Below, piece after piece: positions 25,149 to 33,095 of a stretch of DNA of 52,425 bases (the stretch's first letter is position 1; the number at the start of each line of letters is the position of its first letter). Position numbers and translations under genes: made by a program. Source of the DNA: SHLQ01 sp051011575 (lineage in GTDB: Bacteria > Actinomycetota > Acidimicrobiia > Acidimicrobiales > SHLQ01); NCBI GenBank assembly GCA_051011575.1, contig JBPCTR010000230.1, positions 1-52,425 of the forward strand. The letters are read 5' to 3'. Below the pieces are notes generated by a model that ran no database searches, was not told the DNA's origin, and was given only the letters and a program-made list of their open reading frames with translations.

Positions 25149-25300
25149 CTCAACCGCTCCACAAGACGTGATGCGGGAGGGCTCACACTTCACACGCTTA
25201 CTCCTCCCGTCTCGCCACGAAGCACCCCGCTTCGTTTCGGTCCCACGGATCGCCTGAAGGCGGCTCGTGGGGCCGCTGGCGTTTTCTCGTGATTTTCTTG

Positions 25301-25328
25301 TCAAGGCCCCCGAATCGCATCCCGATAC
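25301..25328 (+). promoter_or_regulatory. Candidate sigma-28-like promoter before flagellin 1
   Basis: TCAA at 25301-25304, a 16-base spacer and CCCGATAC at 25321-25328 resemble the FliA/WhiG consensus TAAA-N15/16-GCCGATAA. The match is partial and I could not find a convincing equivalent before flagellin 2, so this is tentative. Confidence 0.3.
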
Positions 25329-25396
25329 CTCCATTGCTCACAGGACGTGAGCGACGCAAACAAATACCGGATCCCAAGTCGGGGTCTGGAAATGTC

Positions 25397-25403
25397 AAGG
25401 AGG
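25397..25403 (+). promoter_or_regulatory. Strong ribosome binding site and possible CsrA site, flagellin 1
   Basis: AAGGAGG lies ten bases before ATG 25414, within GTCAAGGAGGAC, which is repeated exactly before flagellin 2. The embedded AGGA fits a CsrA contact, so CsrA could block ribosome access here as it does in Bacillus hag; that part is inference. Confidence 0.6.
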
Positions 25404-25413
25404 ACAGGGCGAA

Positions 25414-26220
25414 ATGACCTTGCGAATCAATCAGAATGTTGCGGCGGTAAACGCCCACCGCAACTTGGTGGGAAACGACAACGCCTTGAGTAAATCACTC
25501 GAGCGTCTGTCTTCGGGTTTCCGGATCAACCGAGCTGCAGATGATGCTGCCGGCCTGATCAAGTCGGAAACACTTCGCTCTGAGGTGCGTGGCACCAAAC
25601 AGGCGATTCAGAATGCCCAGGACGGGATCAGCTTCGTGCAGACGGCCGAGGGTTCACTCAACGAGGTCCACAGCATCCTTCAGCGGATGAACGAGCTGGC
25701 GGTTTCGGCCGCCAACACGGCGACCAGTGACGGGTCCGCCGAACAGGCCGAGATCGACGAACTTCTGCTGCAGATCGACTCGATCGGCACCAACACGAAG
25801 TTTGCCGGCCTCGATGTCTTTGCCGCAGCTGCGCAGACGTTCCACGTGGGCGCCAACAGCGGTGAGAGCATCGACGTGACGACGGGAGTGCTCACGCAGA
25901 CGTCGGTCGGTGTCAACGGACTCGACGTCACCACAGCCACGGGCGATGCCGACGCCGCCATCGGCACCATTGCGACGGCGATCGATACCGTCTCCACACT
26001 TCGTGGAACGCTGGGCGCCAAGCAGAACCGGCTCGAGTCGACCACGAACAACCTGCGGGTGAGCGTCGAGAATCTGTCGGCATCGGAATCACGAATCCGT
26101 GACACAGACATGGCCCTCGAGATGTCCGCCTTCACCCGGAACCAGATCATGGTCCAGGCCGGCACGGCGATGCTCGCGCAGGCCAACGCGGTTCCGCAGA
26201 CCATGCTCGGCCTTCTCTGA
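25414..26220 (+). CDS. Flagellin 1 (268 aa)
   Basis: Filament subunit secreted by the flagellar channel. The N-terminal D0/D1 helices (LRINQNVAAVNAHRNLVGND, LSKSLERLSSGFRINRAADD) and C-terminal helices (RIRDTDMALEMSAFTRNQIM, QAGTAMLAQANAVPQTMLGL) are classic flagellin. Only about 100 residues separate them, so the outer variable domains are absent, as in small Gram-positive flagellins. It is highly similar along its whole length to the next gene. Preceded by a strong ribosome binding site and followed by a strong terminator, it is probably a separate transcript. Confidence 0.97.
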   Translation: MTLRINQNVAAVNAHRNLVGNDNALSKSLERLSSGFRINRAADDAAGLIKSETLRSEVRGTKQAIQNAQDGISFVQTAEGSLNEVHSILQRMNELAVSAANTATSDGSAEQAEIDELLLQIDSIGTNTKFAGLDVFAAAAQTFHVGANSGESIDVTTGVLTQTSVGVNGLDVTTATGDADAAIGTIATAIDTVSTLRGTLGAKQNRLESTTNNLRVSVENLSASESRIRDTDMALEMSAFTRNQIMVQAGTAMLAQANAVPQTMLGLL

Positions 26221-26272
26221 TACAGGCCAAATAGCACCACCGGGCCGGGAACAACGTCGTTTCCGGTCGAAC

Positions 26273-26320
26273 CACGATTCCCCGATGCCGGTCAGCCGGC
26301 GTCGGGGAATCGTGTGTTTT
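26273..26320 (+). terminator. Rho-independent terminator after flagellin 1
   Basis: CACGATTCCCCGATGCCGG at 26273-26291 pairs with its near-perfect complement at 26296-26314 (19 pairs, one of them a G-T wobble) around a TCAG loop, followed by TGTTTT. This is the strongest canonical terminator in the window and separates the two flagellin genes. Confidence 0.92.
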
Positions 26321-26456
26321 AGCCACCAATACAGGTAATCGGGCAGTCCGTCCGACCCATATCAGTGAGCCAAACGCCCAAACTCGCCCGAAGTCCTCAT
26401 CAGTGCTGCCACAAGTCCGATTGATCTCTTGCCCGCAAGGAAGTGGGTTACTAGTC

Positions 26457-26463
26457 AAGGAGG
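26457..26463 (+). promoter_or_regulatory. Strong ribosome binding site, flagellin 2
   Basis: AAGGAGG lies ten bases before ATG 26474, in the same 12-base context as for flagellin 1. It fixes the start at 26474 rather than the upstream in-frame codon at 26429. Confidence 0.65.
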
Positions 26464-26473
26464 ACGCAGCACC

Positions 26474-27283
26474 ATGAGTCTGCAGATCAATCAGAATGTT
26501 GCGGCGATCAACGCTCACCGCAACCTTGTTTCCAACGACAACATGCTGAGCAAGTCGCTCGAGCGGCTGTCGTCTGGTTTCCGGATCAACCGAGCTGCAG
26601 ACGATGCAGCCGGCCTGATCAAGTCGGAAACCCTCCGTGCTGAGGTGCGTGGCACCCAGCAGGCGGTCAAGAATGCCCAGGACGGTATCAGCTTCGTCCA
26701 GACTGCAGAAGGCTCCCTCGTTGAGGTCCATGCCATGCTGCAGCGGATGAATGAGCTGGCTGTCTCTGCAGCCAACACCGCGACCAGCGACGGTTCCGCC
26801 GAACAGGCCGAGATCGACGAGCTCCTGCTCCAGATCGACGCCATCGGCACGAACACCAAGTTCGCTGGCCTCGATGTGTTCGACGCCGCCGCTCGTACGT
26901 TCCACGTGGGCGCCAACAGCGGTGAGTCCATCGATGTCACCACGGGTGCCCTCGATGTGGCCTCGGTCGGCGTGACCGGCCTCGACGTCACCACCGCAAC
27001 TGGTGACGCCGATGCTGCGATCGGAACATTGGCCACGGCCATCCAGACCGTGTCTGATCTGCGAGGAACCCTCGGTGCCAAGCAGAACCGTCTCGAGTCG
27101 ACGATCAACAACCTGCGTGTCAGCGTCGAGAACCTCTCGGCATCGGAATCACGAATTCGTGATACCGACATGGCTCTCGAGATGTCGATGTTCACCCGGA
27201 ACCAGATCATGGTCCAGGCCGGCACGGCGATGCTCGCACAGGCCAACGCTGTCCCCCAGAACATCCTCGGACTGCTCCGATAG
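26474..27283 (+). CDS. Flagellin 2 (269 aa)
   Basis: A second flagellin nearly the same as flagellin 1. The N- and C-terminal helices (SLQINQNVAAINAHRNLVSN, ESRIRDTDMALEMSMFTRNQ, QNILGLLR) are strongly conserved, and differences cluster in the central 130-200 region and at the extreme C-terminus. The pair looks like a recent tandem duplication kept as two expressed genes. Its 3' side leads into an unusual hairpin array rather than a plain terminator. Confidence 0.97.
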   Translation: MSLQINQNVAAINAHRNLVSNDNMLSKSLERLSSGFRINRAADDAAGLIKSETLRAEVRGTQQAVKNAQDGISFVQTAEGSLVEVHAMLQRMNELAVSAANTATSDGSAEQAEIDELLLQIDAIGTNTKFAGLDVFDAAARTFHVGANSGESIDVTTGALDVASVGVTGLDVTTATGDADAAIGTLATAIQTVSDLRGTLGAKQNRLESTINNLRVSVENLSASESRIRDTDMALEMSMFTRNQIMVQAGTAMLAQANAVPQNILGLLR

Positions 27284-27311
27284 TCCAACTGGCAACCCAA
27301 TTCCAGCCCTG

Positions 27312-27477
27312 GTCTCCCGGTCCGCTAGTCGGACCGGGAGACAAGGTCCGAATCGGCGGGATTCGGACGAGCTTCGGATTACCGGCGGGAAATCTGAGGC
27401 GGGTGAACCCGGATCGGCGGGTTGATCCGGGAGCTGGCGATCGGCGGTGGCCAATGGCGGGAACCCACCGCCGATCG
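27312..27477 (+). promoter_or_regulatory. Array of five hairpins, four with GGCGG loops, upstream of fliS
   Basis: Hairpin 1, 27312-27342: 13 perfect pairs, loop CTAGT, no T run. Hairpin 2, 27346-27368: GTCCGAATC/GATTCGGAC, loop GGCGG. Hairpin 3, 27376-27395: GGATT/AATCT, loop ACCGGCGGGA. Hairpin 4, 27408-27431: CCCGGATC/GATCCGGG, loop GGCGGGTT. Hairpin 5, 27438-27477: 13 perfect pairs, loop containing GGCGGGA. ATCGGCGG occurs at 27352, 27413 and 27440, and a single complementary CCGCCGAT at 27468-27475 could pair with any of the three. The array fills most of the 226 bases between flagellin 2 and fliS. Regulatory function is inferred. Confidence 0.6.
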
Positions 27478-27509
27478 ACCAGCGGAAATTCACGACGGAA
27501 GAAAAGGGA

Positions 27510-27905
27510 ATGACGAACACGGCGGAACAGGCGAGGGATCGAGAGCTCACTCTTCATCAGAAGCAGGAGCTCGAGCGATACCGGACGGAACGAATTCTCA
27601 CGGCTCCTCCCGGCACGCTGATTTCGATGCTCCTGGAGCGTGCTGTCATCGATCTCGACGGCGCGATGGCGAAGCCCGACGCAGCCGAACGAAGCGCTCT
27701 CATTCGACACGCTCAAGACATTGTGCTCGAGCTTCGGTGCTGTATCGATCTGTCTCAAGGAGAGGTCGCTGAGAACCTCGACGCCTTGTACGCCTACGTT
27801 GAGCGTCAGTGTCTCGAGGCGTTTCTGACTCGGTCGAACGAGCCTCTGGGACCTGCCCGAAACGTGCTTGCCGACATTCACGAGGGTTGGGCCGCAATTC
27901 TCTGA
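27510..27905 (+). CDS. fliS: Flagellin export chaperone FliS (131 aa)
   Basis: FliS binds the C-terminal helix of flagellin before export. The four-helix core is recognisable: YRTERILTAPPGTLISMLLE, RAVIDLDGAMAKPDAAERSA, AQDIVLELRCCIDLSQGEVA, ENLDALYAYVERQCLEAFLT. ATG 27510 has a weak purine-rich site (GGAAGAAAAGGGA) in front. It follows flagellin 2 and the hairpin array and precedes flgN-like, so it sits with its client rather than with fliD. Confidence 0.92.
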   Translation: MTNTAEQARDRELTLHQKQELERYRTERILTAPPGTLISMLLERAVIDLDGAMAKPDAAERSALIRHAQDIVLELRCCIDLSQGEVAENLDALYAYVERQCLEAFLTRSNEPLGPARNVLADIHEGWAAIL

Positions 27906-27942
27906 CGCCTCACATGGCTCACACTTCGGCCGATAGGGCGAG

Positions 27943-28407
27943 GTGATTGGCGGAACAAGTGAAACGGCGGACCGCGTCCACGACGCATTGGCGATCCTTC
28001 TCGATCGCGAGGTGAACCTGCTCAAAGGGCTGCGTCACCGCATGGCACTACTGCGACTCGCGCTGCTCGATGGCGACCCTGGCGTCGCTCAGCTTGCGAC
28101 AAAGGACGTCGTTGCGGCCACAGAGTTTCTCGCCGACCTCGCGGAAGAACGAGAGACCACGTTGAGTGGGATGCTCGGTGCAGGACAGCCTCCGATAGAG
28201 ATCGACGACATCGCGATCACGGCTCCGGACACCCACAAAGCCGTTCTTGGCCGACTTGTCGCCGAACGCCGAACAGAGGTCCGCCTCGTCGAGGCGCTGC
28301 GAGACTCGACCAAGTCGATTGCCGAGGAAGGAAAGCGCTCGGTGACCGGTCTGCTCGATCTCCGTGGCGGTCCAGACGGACCGACAATCATCACGGGCGG
28401 CCTGTAG
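27943..28407 (+). CDS. flgN: FlgN-like export chaperone (154 aa)
   Basis: Predicted chaperone for the hook-filament junction proteins FlgK and FlgL, which are encoded right after it. The protein is helical (DALAILLDREVNLLKGLRHR, DVVAATEFLADLAEERETTL, TEVRLVEALRDSTKSIAEEG), with length and layout of FlgN. The start is GTG 27943. FlgN sequences diverge strongly, so the call depends partly on gene order. It ends two bases before flgK. Confidence 0.8.
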   Translation: MIGGTSETADRVHDALAILLDREVNLLKGLRHRMALLRLALLDGDPGVAQLATKDVVAATEFLADLAEERETTLSGMLGAGQPPIEIDDIAITAPDTHKAVLGRLVAERRTEVRLVEALRDSTKSIAEEGKRSVTGLLDLRGGPDGPTIITGGL

Positions 28408-28409
28408 CC

Positions 28410-29762
28410 ATGGCTTTCGAAGGCCTGCACATCGCAAGGTCCGGAATTCTCGCGAGCCAAAGGGCGCTCGACGTCACGGGCAACAACATCGCCAACGTCG
28501 GCACCCCCGACTACAGCCGTCAGCGCGTCCAGCAGGTGAGCACCGAACGGGCCGGCGCCTCCATTCTCCTCGGCCCAGGAGCCAACGGCACCGGCGTGAT
28601 GATCACGGGGGTCGAACGAATTCGAGATGTGCTCCTCGATCGTGGTGTCAGGGGCGAGATGGCCAACGCGGCCGGCTCGCAGACCACGGCGACGACCCTC
28701 GAACACATCGAGACGGCGCTGGGGCCGCTCAGAGGAGGCTTGACCGACGACCTCACGGCCTTTTGGAACAGCTGGGAGGAGCTGAGTCTCGACCCGGCAT
28801 CAACTACCGCTCGACAGCTCGTACTCGACGCCGGCGCTCAGATCGGCCGGTCGGTTCGATCGATGTCGACGGCCGTGAACGAAGTCGTGACCGCCACTCG
28901 CGGTGAAGCGGAGCTCGTCCTCGAAGCCCAGAATGGCGTTCTCGCGGACGTCGCTCGGCTCAATGGCGAGATCCGCGCTCATACCGCACTCGGCGAGAAC
29001 CCAAACGCTCTTCTCGATGAACGGGATCGATTGCTCGACCGAATGGCCGAGAACCTCGGTGCCAAGGTTCACACGCTTGAAAGCGGGGAGATCCACGTCT
29101 CGGTCGGCGGGTACGCACTCGTTCGGGGCGACCGAACGACCACACTTGGCATCGCCGGCACACCACCAACTCTTCTCACGGCTGAAGGGCACACACTCAA
29201 CCCAGGAGGGCGTCTTGGCGCGCTTCTCGTCGGCGCCGCTGCGGCTGCAGGACAGGTCCAATCGGATCTCGATGTGCTCGCCATCAGCCTCCGCGACGCC
29301 GTAAACGATCAGCACCGTCTCGGCTTCGACCTCGACGGTGCAGGTGGAGGCGACTTCTTCGGTGGATCCGGAGCGACTGATCTCGATCTCGCTGTCGGTC
29401 TGGACGTGCGAGCGATCGCAGCCTCGGCCGACGGTGCGGCACGAGATGGCAACAACGGAATCGCCCTCGCCGGCGTGCGCTCGCTCGGCGGACCTGGTGG
29501 CACGATCGATGAGACCGCTCGAGCAATCCTGGGACGAGTCGGCGCAGCCGTACAGACGGCGTCGCATCGAGCAGCTCTGGGGTCGACCTCACTCGAAGGC
29601 CTTCGCTCGGCTCGCTCGGCAGTGAATGGCGTGAACCTCGACGAGGAACTCACGATGCTGATGCAGTACCAGCGCTCATATGAAGCGTCGGCCAGGGTGA
29701 TGACATCGGTCGACGAGATGCTGGATGTGTTGATCAATCGAACCGGCCTGGTCGGTCGATGA
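28410..29762 (+). CDS. flgK: Flagellar hook-associated protein FlgK (450 aa)
   Basis: FlgK (HAP1) joins hook and filament. N-terminal GLHIARSGILASQRALDVTG NNIANVGTPDYSRQ, central LDERDRLLDRMAENLGAKVH, and C-terminal SGVNLDEE-type motif VNGVNLDEELTMLMQYQRSY with RVMTSVDEMLDVLINR are all diagnostic. Length is within the family range. Confidence 0.96.
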   Translation: MAFEGLHIARSGILASQRALDVTGNNIANVGTPDYSRQRVQQVSTERAGASILLGPGANGTGVMITGVERIRDVLLDRGVRGEMANAAGSQTTATTLEHIETALGPLRGGLTDDLTAFWNSWEELSLDPASTTARQLVLDAGAQIGRSVRSMSTAVNEVVTATRGEAELVLEAQNGVLADVARLNGEIRAHTALGENPNALLDERDRLLDRMAENLGAKVHTLESGEIHVSVGGYALVRGDRTTTLGIAGTPPTLLTAEGHTLNPGGRLGALLVGAAAAAGQVQSDLDVLAISLRDAVNDQHRLGFDLDGAGGGDFFGGSGATDLDLAVGLDVRAIAASADGAARDGNNGIALAGVRSLGGPGGTIDETARAILGRVGAAVQTASHRAALGSTSLEGLRSARSAVNGVNLDEELTMLMQYQRSYEASARVMTSVDEMLDVLINRTGLVGR

Positions 29763-29779
29763 GGAATCGGTAGGCGGAC

Positions 29780-30664
29780 ATGAGAATTTCGACCCCCCAG
29801 ATGTGGCGCTCATCGATCAACGATGTGTCGCGTGCGCAGGTGGCTTCGGCCGAGGCGGGCAAACGCGTCTCCACCGGTCGGCGGATCGACCGTGCGTCCG
29901 ACGACCCCGTCGGAGCACTCCGAGCCACGCAGCTGCGCACGGATGCGGACGCCATCGACCAGTACCATCGGGCTGCGCAGGACGCGGTCACCGTCATGAA
30001 CGAACAGGACACGGCTCTCCAATCCGTCCTGAACCGGATGATCGAGGTCGAGGGACTCACGATCTCATCGGCAAATGATGTGCAGACCGTCGACGGACGT
30101 GAAGCGATTGCGACCGAACTCGAAGAGTTGCGCGCACAACTCGTCGACATCGCAAACACCGATCATCGCGGTCGCGCACTCTTCGGTGGATTCAATGGCG
30201 CGGCGGTCGATGCGTCGGCGCCGACCGTTGCACTCAGCTCCGATGGTGGCGCTGTCCTCCGGCGCGTGGACGAGAACCATGTCGTTCAGATCAACGTCGA
30301 CGCGGGTGAGGTCTTCGGCTTCTCGTCAGGGCGCAGCCTGTTCGATGTGCTCGACGACATCATCATCGACGTCCGCGCTGCCGACGTTGCGACACTCGGC
30401 ACGACGAGGCTCGACGAGCTCGAGTCTGCTCGGACCAATGTCAGCAATGCGCTGGGCACGATCGGCGCTCGTACGTCGCGGGTTCAGACCACGATCACCC
30501 ACTCGACCGAACGCCGAGACACGAACCGCGCCGCGGCCGCGTCCATTGACGAGGTCGATCTGGCGCAGGCATCGATCGACGTATCCGAGGCCGCGCTGGC
30601 CTACGAAGCCGCGCTGGCGATCACCGCCCAGATAAACCGCACGAGCCTCCTCAACTTCCTCTGA
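29780..30664 (+). CDS. flgL: Flagellar hook-associated protein FlgL (294 aa)
   Basis: FlgL (HAP3) is the flagellin-like junction protein above FlgK. MRISTPQMWRSSINDVSRAQ, GRRIDRASDDPVGALRATQL, then DIANTDHRGRALFGGFNGAA, and a flagellin-type C-terminal helix VDLAQASIDVSEAALAYEAA ending INRTSLLNFL. It follows flgK by 17 bases. Confidence 0.96.
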   Translation: MRISTPQMWRSSINDVSRAQVASAEAGKRVSTGRRIDRASDDPVGALRATQLRTDADAIDQYHRAAQDAVTVMNEQDTALQSVLNRMIEVEGLTISSANDVQTVDGREAIATELEELRAQLVDIANTDHRGRALFGGFNGAAVDASAPTVALSSDGGAVLRRVDENHVVQINVDAGEVFGFSSGRSLFDVLDDIIIDVRAADVATLGTTRLDELESARTNVSNALGTIGARTSRVQTTITHSTERRDTNRAAAASIDEVDLAQASIDVSEAALAYEAALAITAQINRTSLLNFL

Positions 30665-30668
30665 TCCG

Positions 30669-31151
30669 ATGGCCATCACCGAAGCAGACAACCCACATGG
30701 CGCGTCCAGTACGATTTCGCCGATGCAGCTTCATACAAGTCGGTTTGGCGATATCGAGATCGACAGCGCGGCCGTGATCTCGATTCCTGATGGGATTCCG
30801 GGGTTTGCGAGCTTCACCGGGTTCCTCCTGGTGGAAGCGGCACCCGATCAACCCTTCTACTGGCTGCAGTCGACCGACGACGGCGATCTGGCGTTTCTGG
30901 CAGCCGTGCCGTGGAACTACTTTCCCGACTACGAGCTATCGCTCGGCGACGACGACGAATCCGCGCTGGACGTCGAAAACCCGGGAGATTTGCTCGTGCT
31001 CAACCTGATTACCGTCGATCACGAAGCAGAAGCTGTTTCGGCCAATCTTCTCGCTCCGGTTGTCGTGAACCAGGCGAATCGGATGGCTCGACAGATCGTG
31101 ATGGACGACGACTTGCCGGTTCGAGCGCCGCTCGGGCCTGTCTCCGCCTAG
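30669..31151 (+). CDS. fliW: FliW, flagellin-binding CsrA antagonist (160 or 142 aa)
   Basis: FliW binds CsrA and releases flagellin mRNA; free flagellin titrates FliW. RFGDIEIDSAAVISIPDGIP, GFLLVEAAPDQPFYWLQSTD and LNLITVDHEAEAVSANLLAP VVVNQ are the FliW signature. ATG 30723 (MQLHTSRFGDIEI) fits the family N-terminus better than ATG 30669, which is given as the longest form; neither has a good ribosome binding site. Its partner csrA is at 4523. Confidence 0.93.
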   Translation: MAITEADNPHGASSTISPMQLHTSRFGDIEIDSAAVISIPDGIPGFASFTGFLLVEAAPDQPFYWLQSTDDGDLAFLAAVPWNYFPDYELSLGDDDESALDVENPGDLLVLNLITVDHEAEAVSANLLAPVVVNQANRMARQIVMDDDLPVRAPLGPVSA

Positions 31152-31212
31152 AGAACAGTCGAAATTCCGGCTCCAACACTCAACGTCGGGCACCGATCTG
31201 CCGATCACAGAG

Positions 31213-31635
31213 GTGATGGCGGATGAATTGACCACCGATGTCGACGAGACCGACGTACACGCAGACGTCGCTCCGGACGCGCAATCGGACGCGCCCGAGA
31301 CACTCGCTCAGGCATTGGGCGAGGACGGTCCCGGAATCGCCGCCGAGATCGAACAGGAACTCCAGCCAAACGCGGCCGGGCCCTCGACCGGACCACTCTC
31401 CGAGCGGCTCGGGGTACTCAATGATCTCGAAGTGACGGTGACCGCTCGCCTATGTGCAGTCACGCAGCCGCTGGGTGAGGTGCTTTCGATGACGCCGGGC
31501 TCGGTGCTGGATCTCGGCCGCAACGTCGGCGATCCGATCGAACTGCTCGCGAACGGCGTGCTCGTCGCCCACGGCGAGGTCGTTGCTGTCGGGTCGAGCC
31601 TGGGCGTACGAATCACGTCGATCCCGAACGCCTGA
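31213..31635 (+). CDS. fliN: Flagellar motor switch protein FliN (140 aa)
   Basis: FliN forms the base of the C ring. Residues about 68-138 are a SpoA domain: VLNDLEVTVTARLCAVTQPL, GEVLSMTPGSVLDLGRNVGD, PIELLANGVLVAHGEVVAVG. The N-terminal 65 residues are an acidic, low-complexity extension usual for FliN. The start is GTG 31213 or ATG 31216; GAGG lies directly before. It is separated by 25 kb from the fliM-like gene and closes the flagellar block. Confidence 0.92.
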   Translation: MMADELTTDVDETDVHADVAPDAQSDAPETLAQALGEDGPGIAAEIEQELQPNAAGPSTGPLSERLGVLNDLEVTVTARLCAVTQPLGEVLSMTPGSVLDLGRNVGDPIELLANGVLVAHGEVVAVGSSLGVRITSIPNA

Positions 31636-31642
31636 CCGGAGT

Positions 31643-33055
31643 TCACAACGTTCCGGCAACGGGCGTGTCGCCAACGGTCGACTGCAGTCGCCCGAGTTCG
31701 GCCAGCAGCTCCATCGTGATGGCTTCGTATCCGCGCTTGCCGTAAACGTTCTCGACCTCGTGGGGGTCGGCAACGAGGTCGAAGAGCTCCCACTCGACCG
31801 GGTTCGCCGGGCCCCGCGCCCCCGGCTGATCGAGGGGATCGTTGTAGTAGCAGATCAGCTTGTGCGTTGCGGTTCGGACACCGAAGTGTGCGGGTACCGC
31901 ATGGCAGTCGTCGTTGTGCATCCAGTACCGGTAGTACATCGACCTGGGCCAATCGTCTGGTGTTCTGCCCTCGAGCAGCGGCGCGAATGATCGGCCTTGG
32001 ACCGAGTCGGGGATTTCCACGCCGGCGAGGTCGAGGAAGGTGGGGCCGAAATCGACGTTCACGACGATGTCGTCGACGACCGATCCCGGGTCGATGCGGC
32101 GTGGGTACCGGATCAGGAGCGGCATGGCCAGAGACTCTTCGTACATCAGTCGCTTGTCGAACCAACCGTGATCGCCCAGGAAGAAACCTTGGTCGCTCGT
32201 GTAGACGACGATCGTGTCGTTCGCGAGCCCGGTTTCGTCGAGATGGTCGAGAAGCCGTCCGACGTTGTCGTCGATCGACGCGACAACTCGCAGATAATCC
32301 TTGATGTATCGCTGGTACCGCCAGTCGATCTCCTCGTCGAGTGTGAGTCCCGGTGGAACGGTGGCCTTCAGATCGATGACGGGATCCAGGTCGAGCATGC
32401 GCATCTTCACCGCCTGCACGACCTCGGCCCGCCCCTGCAGATCGTCGCGGAACGTATCGGGGTACGGGATCTCGACGTCGTCGTACATCGTGAAGTGTTT
32501 GGTGTCCGGTTCCCACGTGCGATGGGGAGCCTTGTGATGGCAGAACAGGGCGAACGGACGATCGGGGTCACAGCCGTCGAGAAAGTCCACGCAGTCGTCG
32601 GTGATGAGGTCGGTGACGTACCCACCGCGCTCCACGATCCCTTCCTCGCCGTCGATGAACACGGGGTTGTGGTAGTGGCCCTGACCGGGAAGAACCCGCC
32701 AGCGATCGAAGCCACGGGGATCCGCTTCCGGCCCGTGCCCGAGATGCCACTTGCCGAACAACGCCGTCTGCCATCCCTGCGCCTGCAACGCCTTTGGAAA
32801 GGTCCACAGAGAATTGTCCAGAGGTGTGTCAAGCGTGGTCACGCCGTTCACATGGTTGTACGTACCTGTCAGGATGGCGGCCCGGCTCGGTGCGCAGATC
32901 GAGTTCGTACAGAACGCGGCATCGAAGCGCATCCCTTCCGCCGCGATGCGGTCGAGATGGGGGGTCTCGTTGATCCGGCTGCCGTACGCCGACACGGCGT
33001 GGCACGCATGGTCGTCGCTCATGATGAACAGGAGATTCGGACGGGGAGATTCCAT
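31643..33055 (-). CDS. Type I sulfatase (470 aa)
   Basis: Predicted hydrolase of sulfate esters. N-terminal NLLFIMSDDHACHAVSAYGS supplies metal-binding Asp14-Asp15, and Cys54-Ala-Pro-Ser-Arg58 is the CxPSR signature whose cysteine is converted to formylglycine. GKWHLGH and the later VVYTSDQGFFLGDHGWFDKR are further sulfatase motifs. No signal peptide is apparent, so it may be cytoplasmic. Substrate cannot be told; choline- or carbohydrate-sulfatase relatives share this arrangement. It is convergent with fliN and divergent from the dehydrogenase. Confidence 0.93.
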   Translation of the reverse strand: MESPRPNLLFIMSDDHACHAVSAYGSRINETPHLDRIAAEGMRFDAAFCTNSICAPSRAAILTGTYNHVNGVTTLDTPLDNSLWTFPKALQAQGWQTALFGKWHLGHGPEADPRGFDRWRVLPGQGHYHNPVFIDGEEGIVERGGYVTDLITDDCVDFLDGCDPDRPFALFCHHKAPHRTWEPDTKHFTMYDDVEIPYPDTFRDDLQGRAEVVQAVKMRMLDLDPVIDLKATVPPGLTLDEEIDWRYQRYIKDYLRVVASIDDNVGRLLDHLDETGLANDTIVVYTSDQGFFLGDHGWFDKRLMYEESLAMPLLIRYPRRIDPGSVVDDIVVNVDFGPTFLDLAGVEIPDSVQGRSFAPLLEGRTPDDWPRSMYYRYWMHNDDCHAVPAHFGVRTATHKLICYYNDPLDQPGARGPANPVEWELFDLVADPHEVENVYGKRGYEAITMELLAELGRLQSTVGDTPVAGTL

Positions 33056-33095
33056 GGGCCGTTTTCTAGTGCCTCGTCGTGGCTAGGTTGTCGAC

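Noticed and set aside
25174..25209. CGGGAGG/CCTCCCG inverted repeat after fliL as a terminator
   Set aside because: The 7-bp stem encloses 22 bases and is not followed by T residues, so it is too weak to call.
27312..27342. Plain Rho-independent terminator for flagellin 2
   Set aside because: The 13-bp stem is strong, but no T run follows; it is treated as the first hairpin of the array instead.
27346..27477. GGCGG loops as classical CsrA sites
   Set aside because: CsrA needs GGA in the loop; only two of the four loops contain it, whereas GGCGG is common to all four.
27312..27477. CRISPR array
   Set aside because: Repeated units are short palindromes with different stems and irregular spacing; no cas genes, and the Cas4-like nuclease at 37210 lies alone.
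31308..32516. 402-codon minus-strand ORF across fliN and the sulfatase
   Set aside because: Arginine-rich composition without motifs, overlapping two well-supported genes; an effect of high GC on the other frames.
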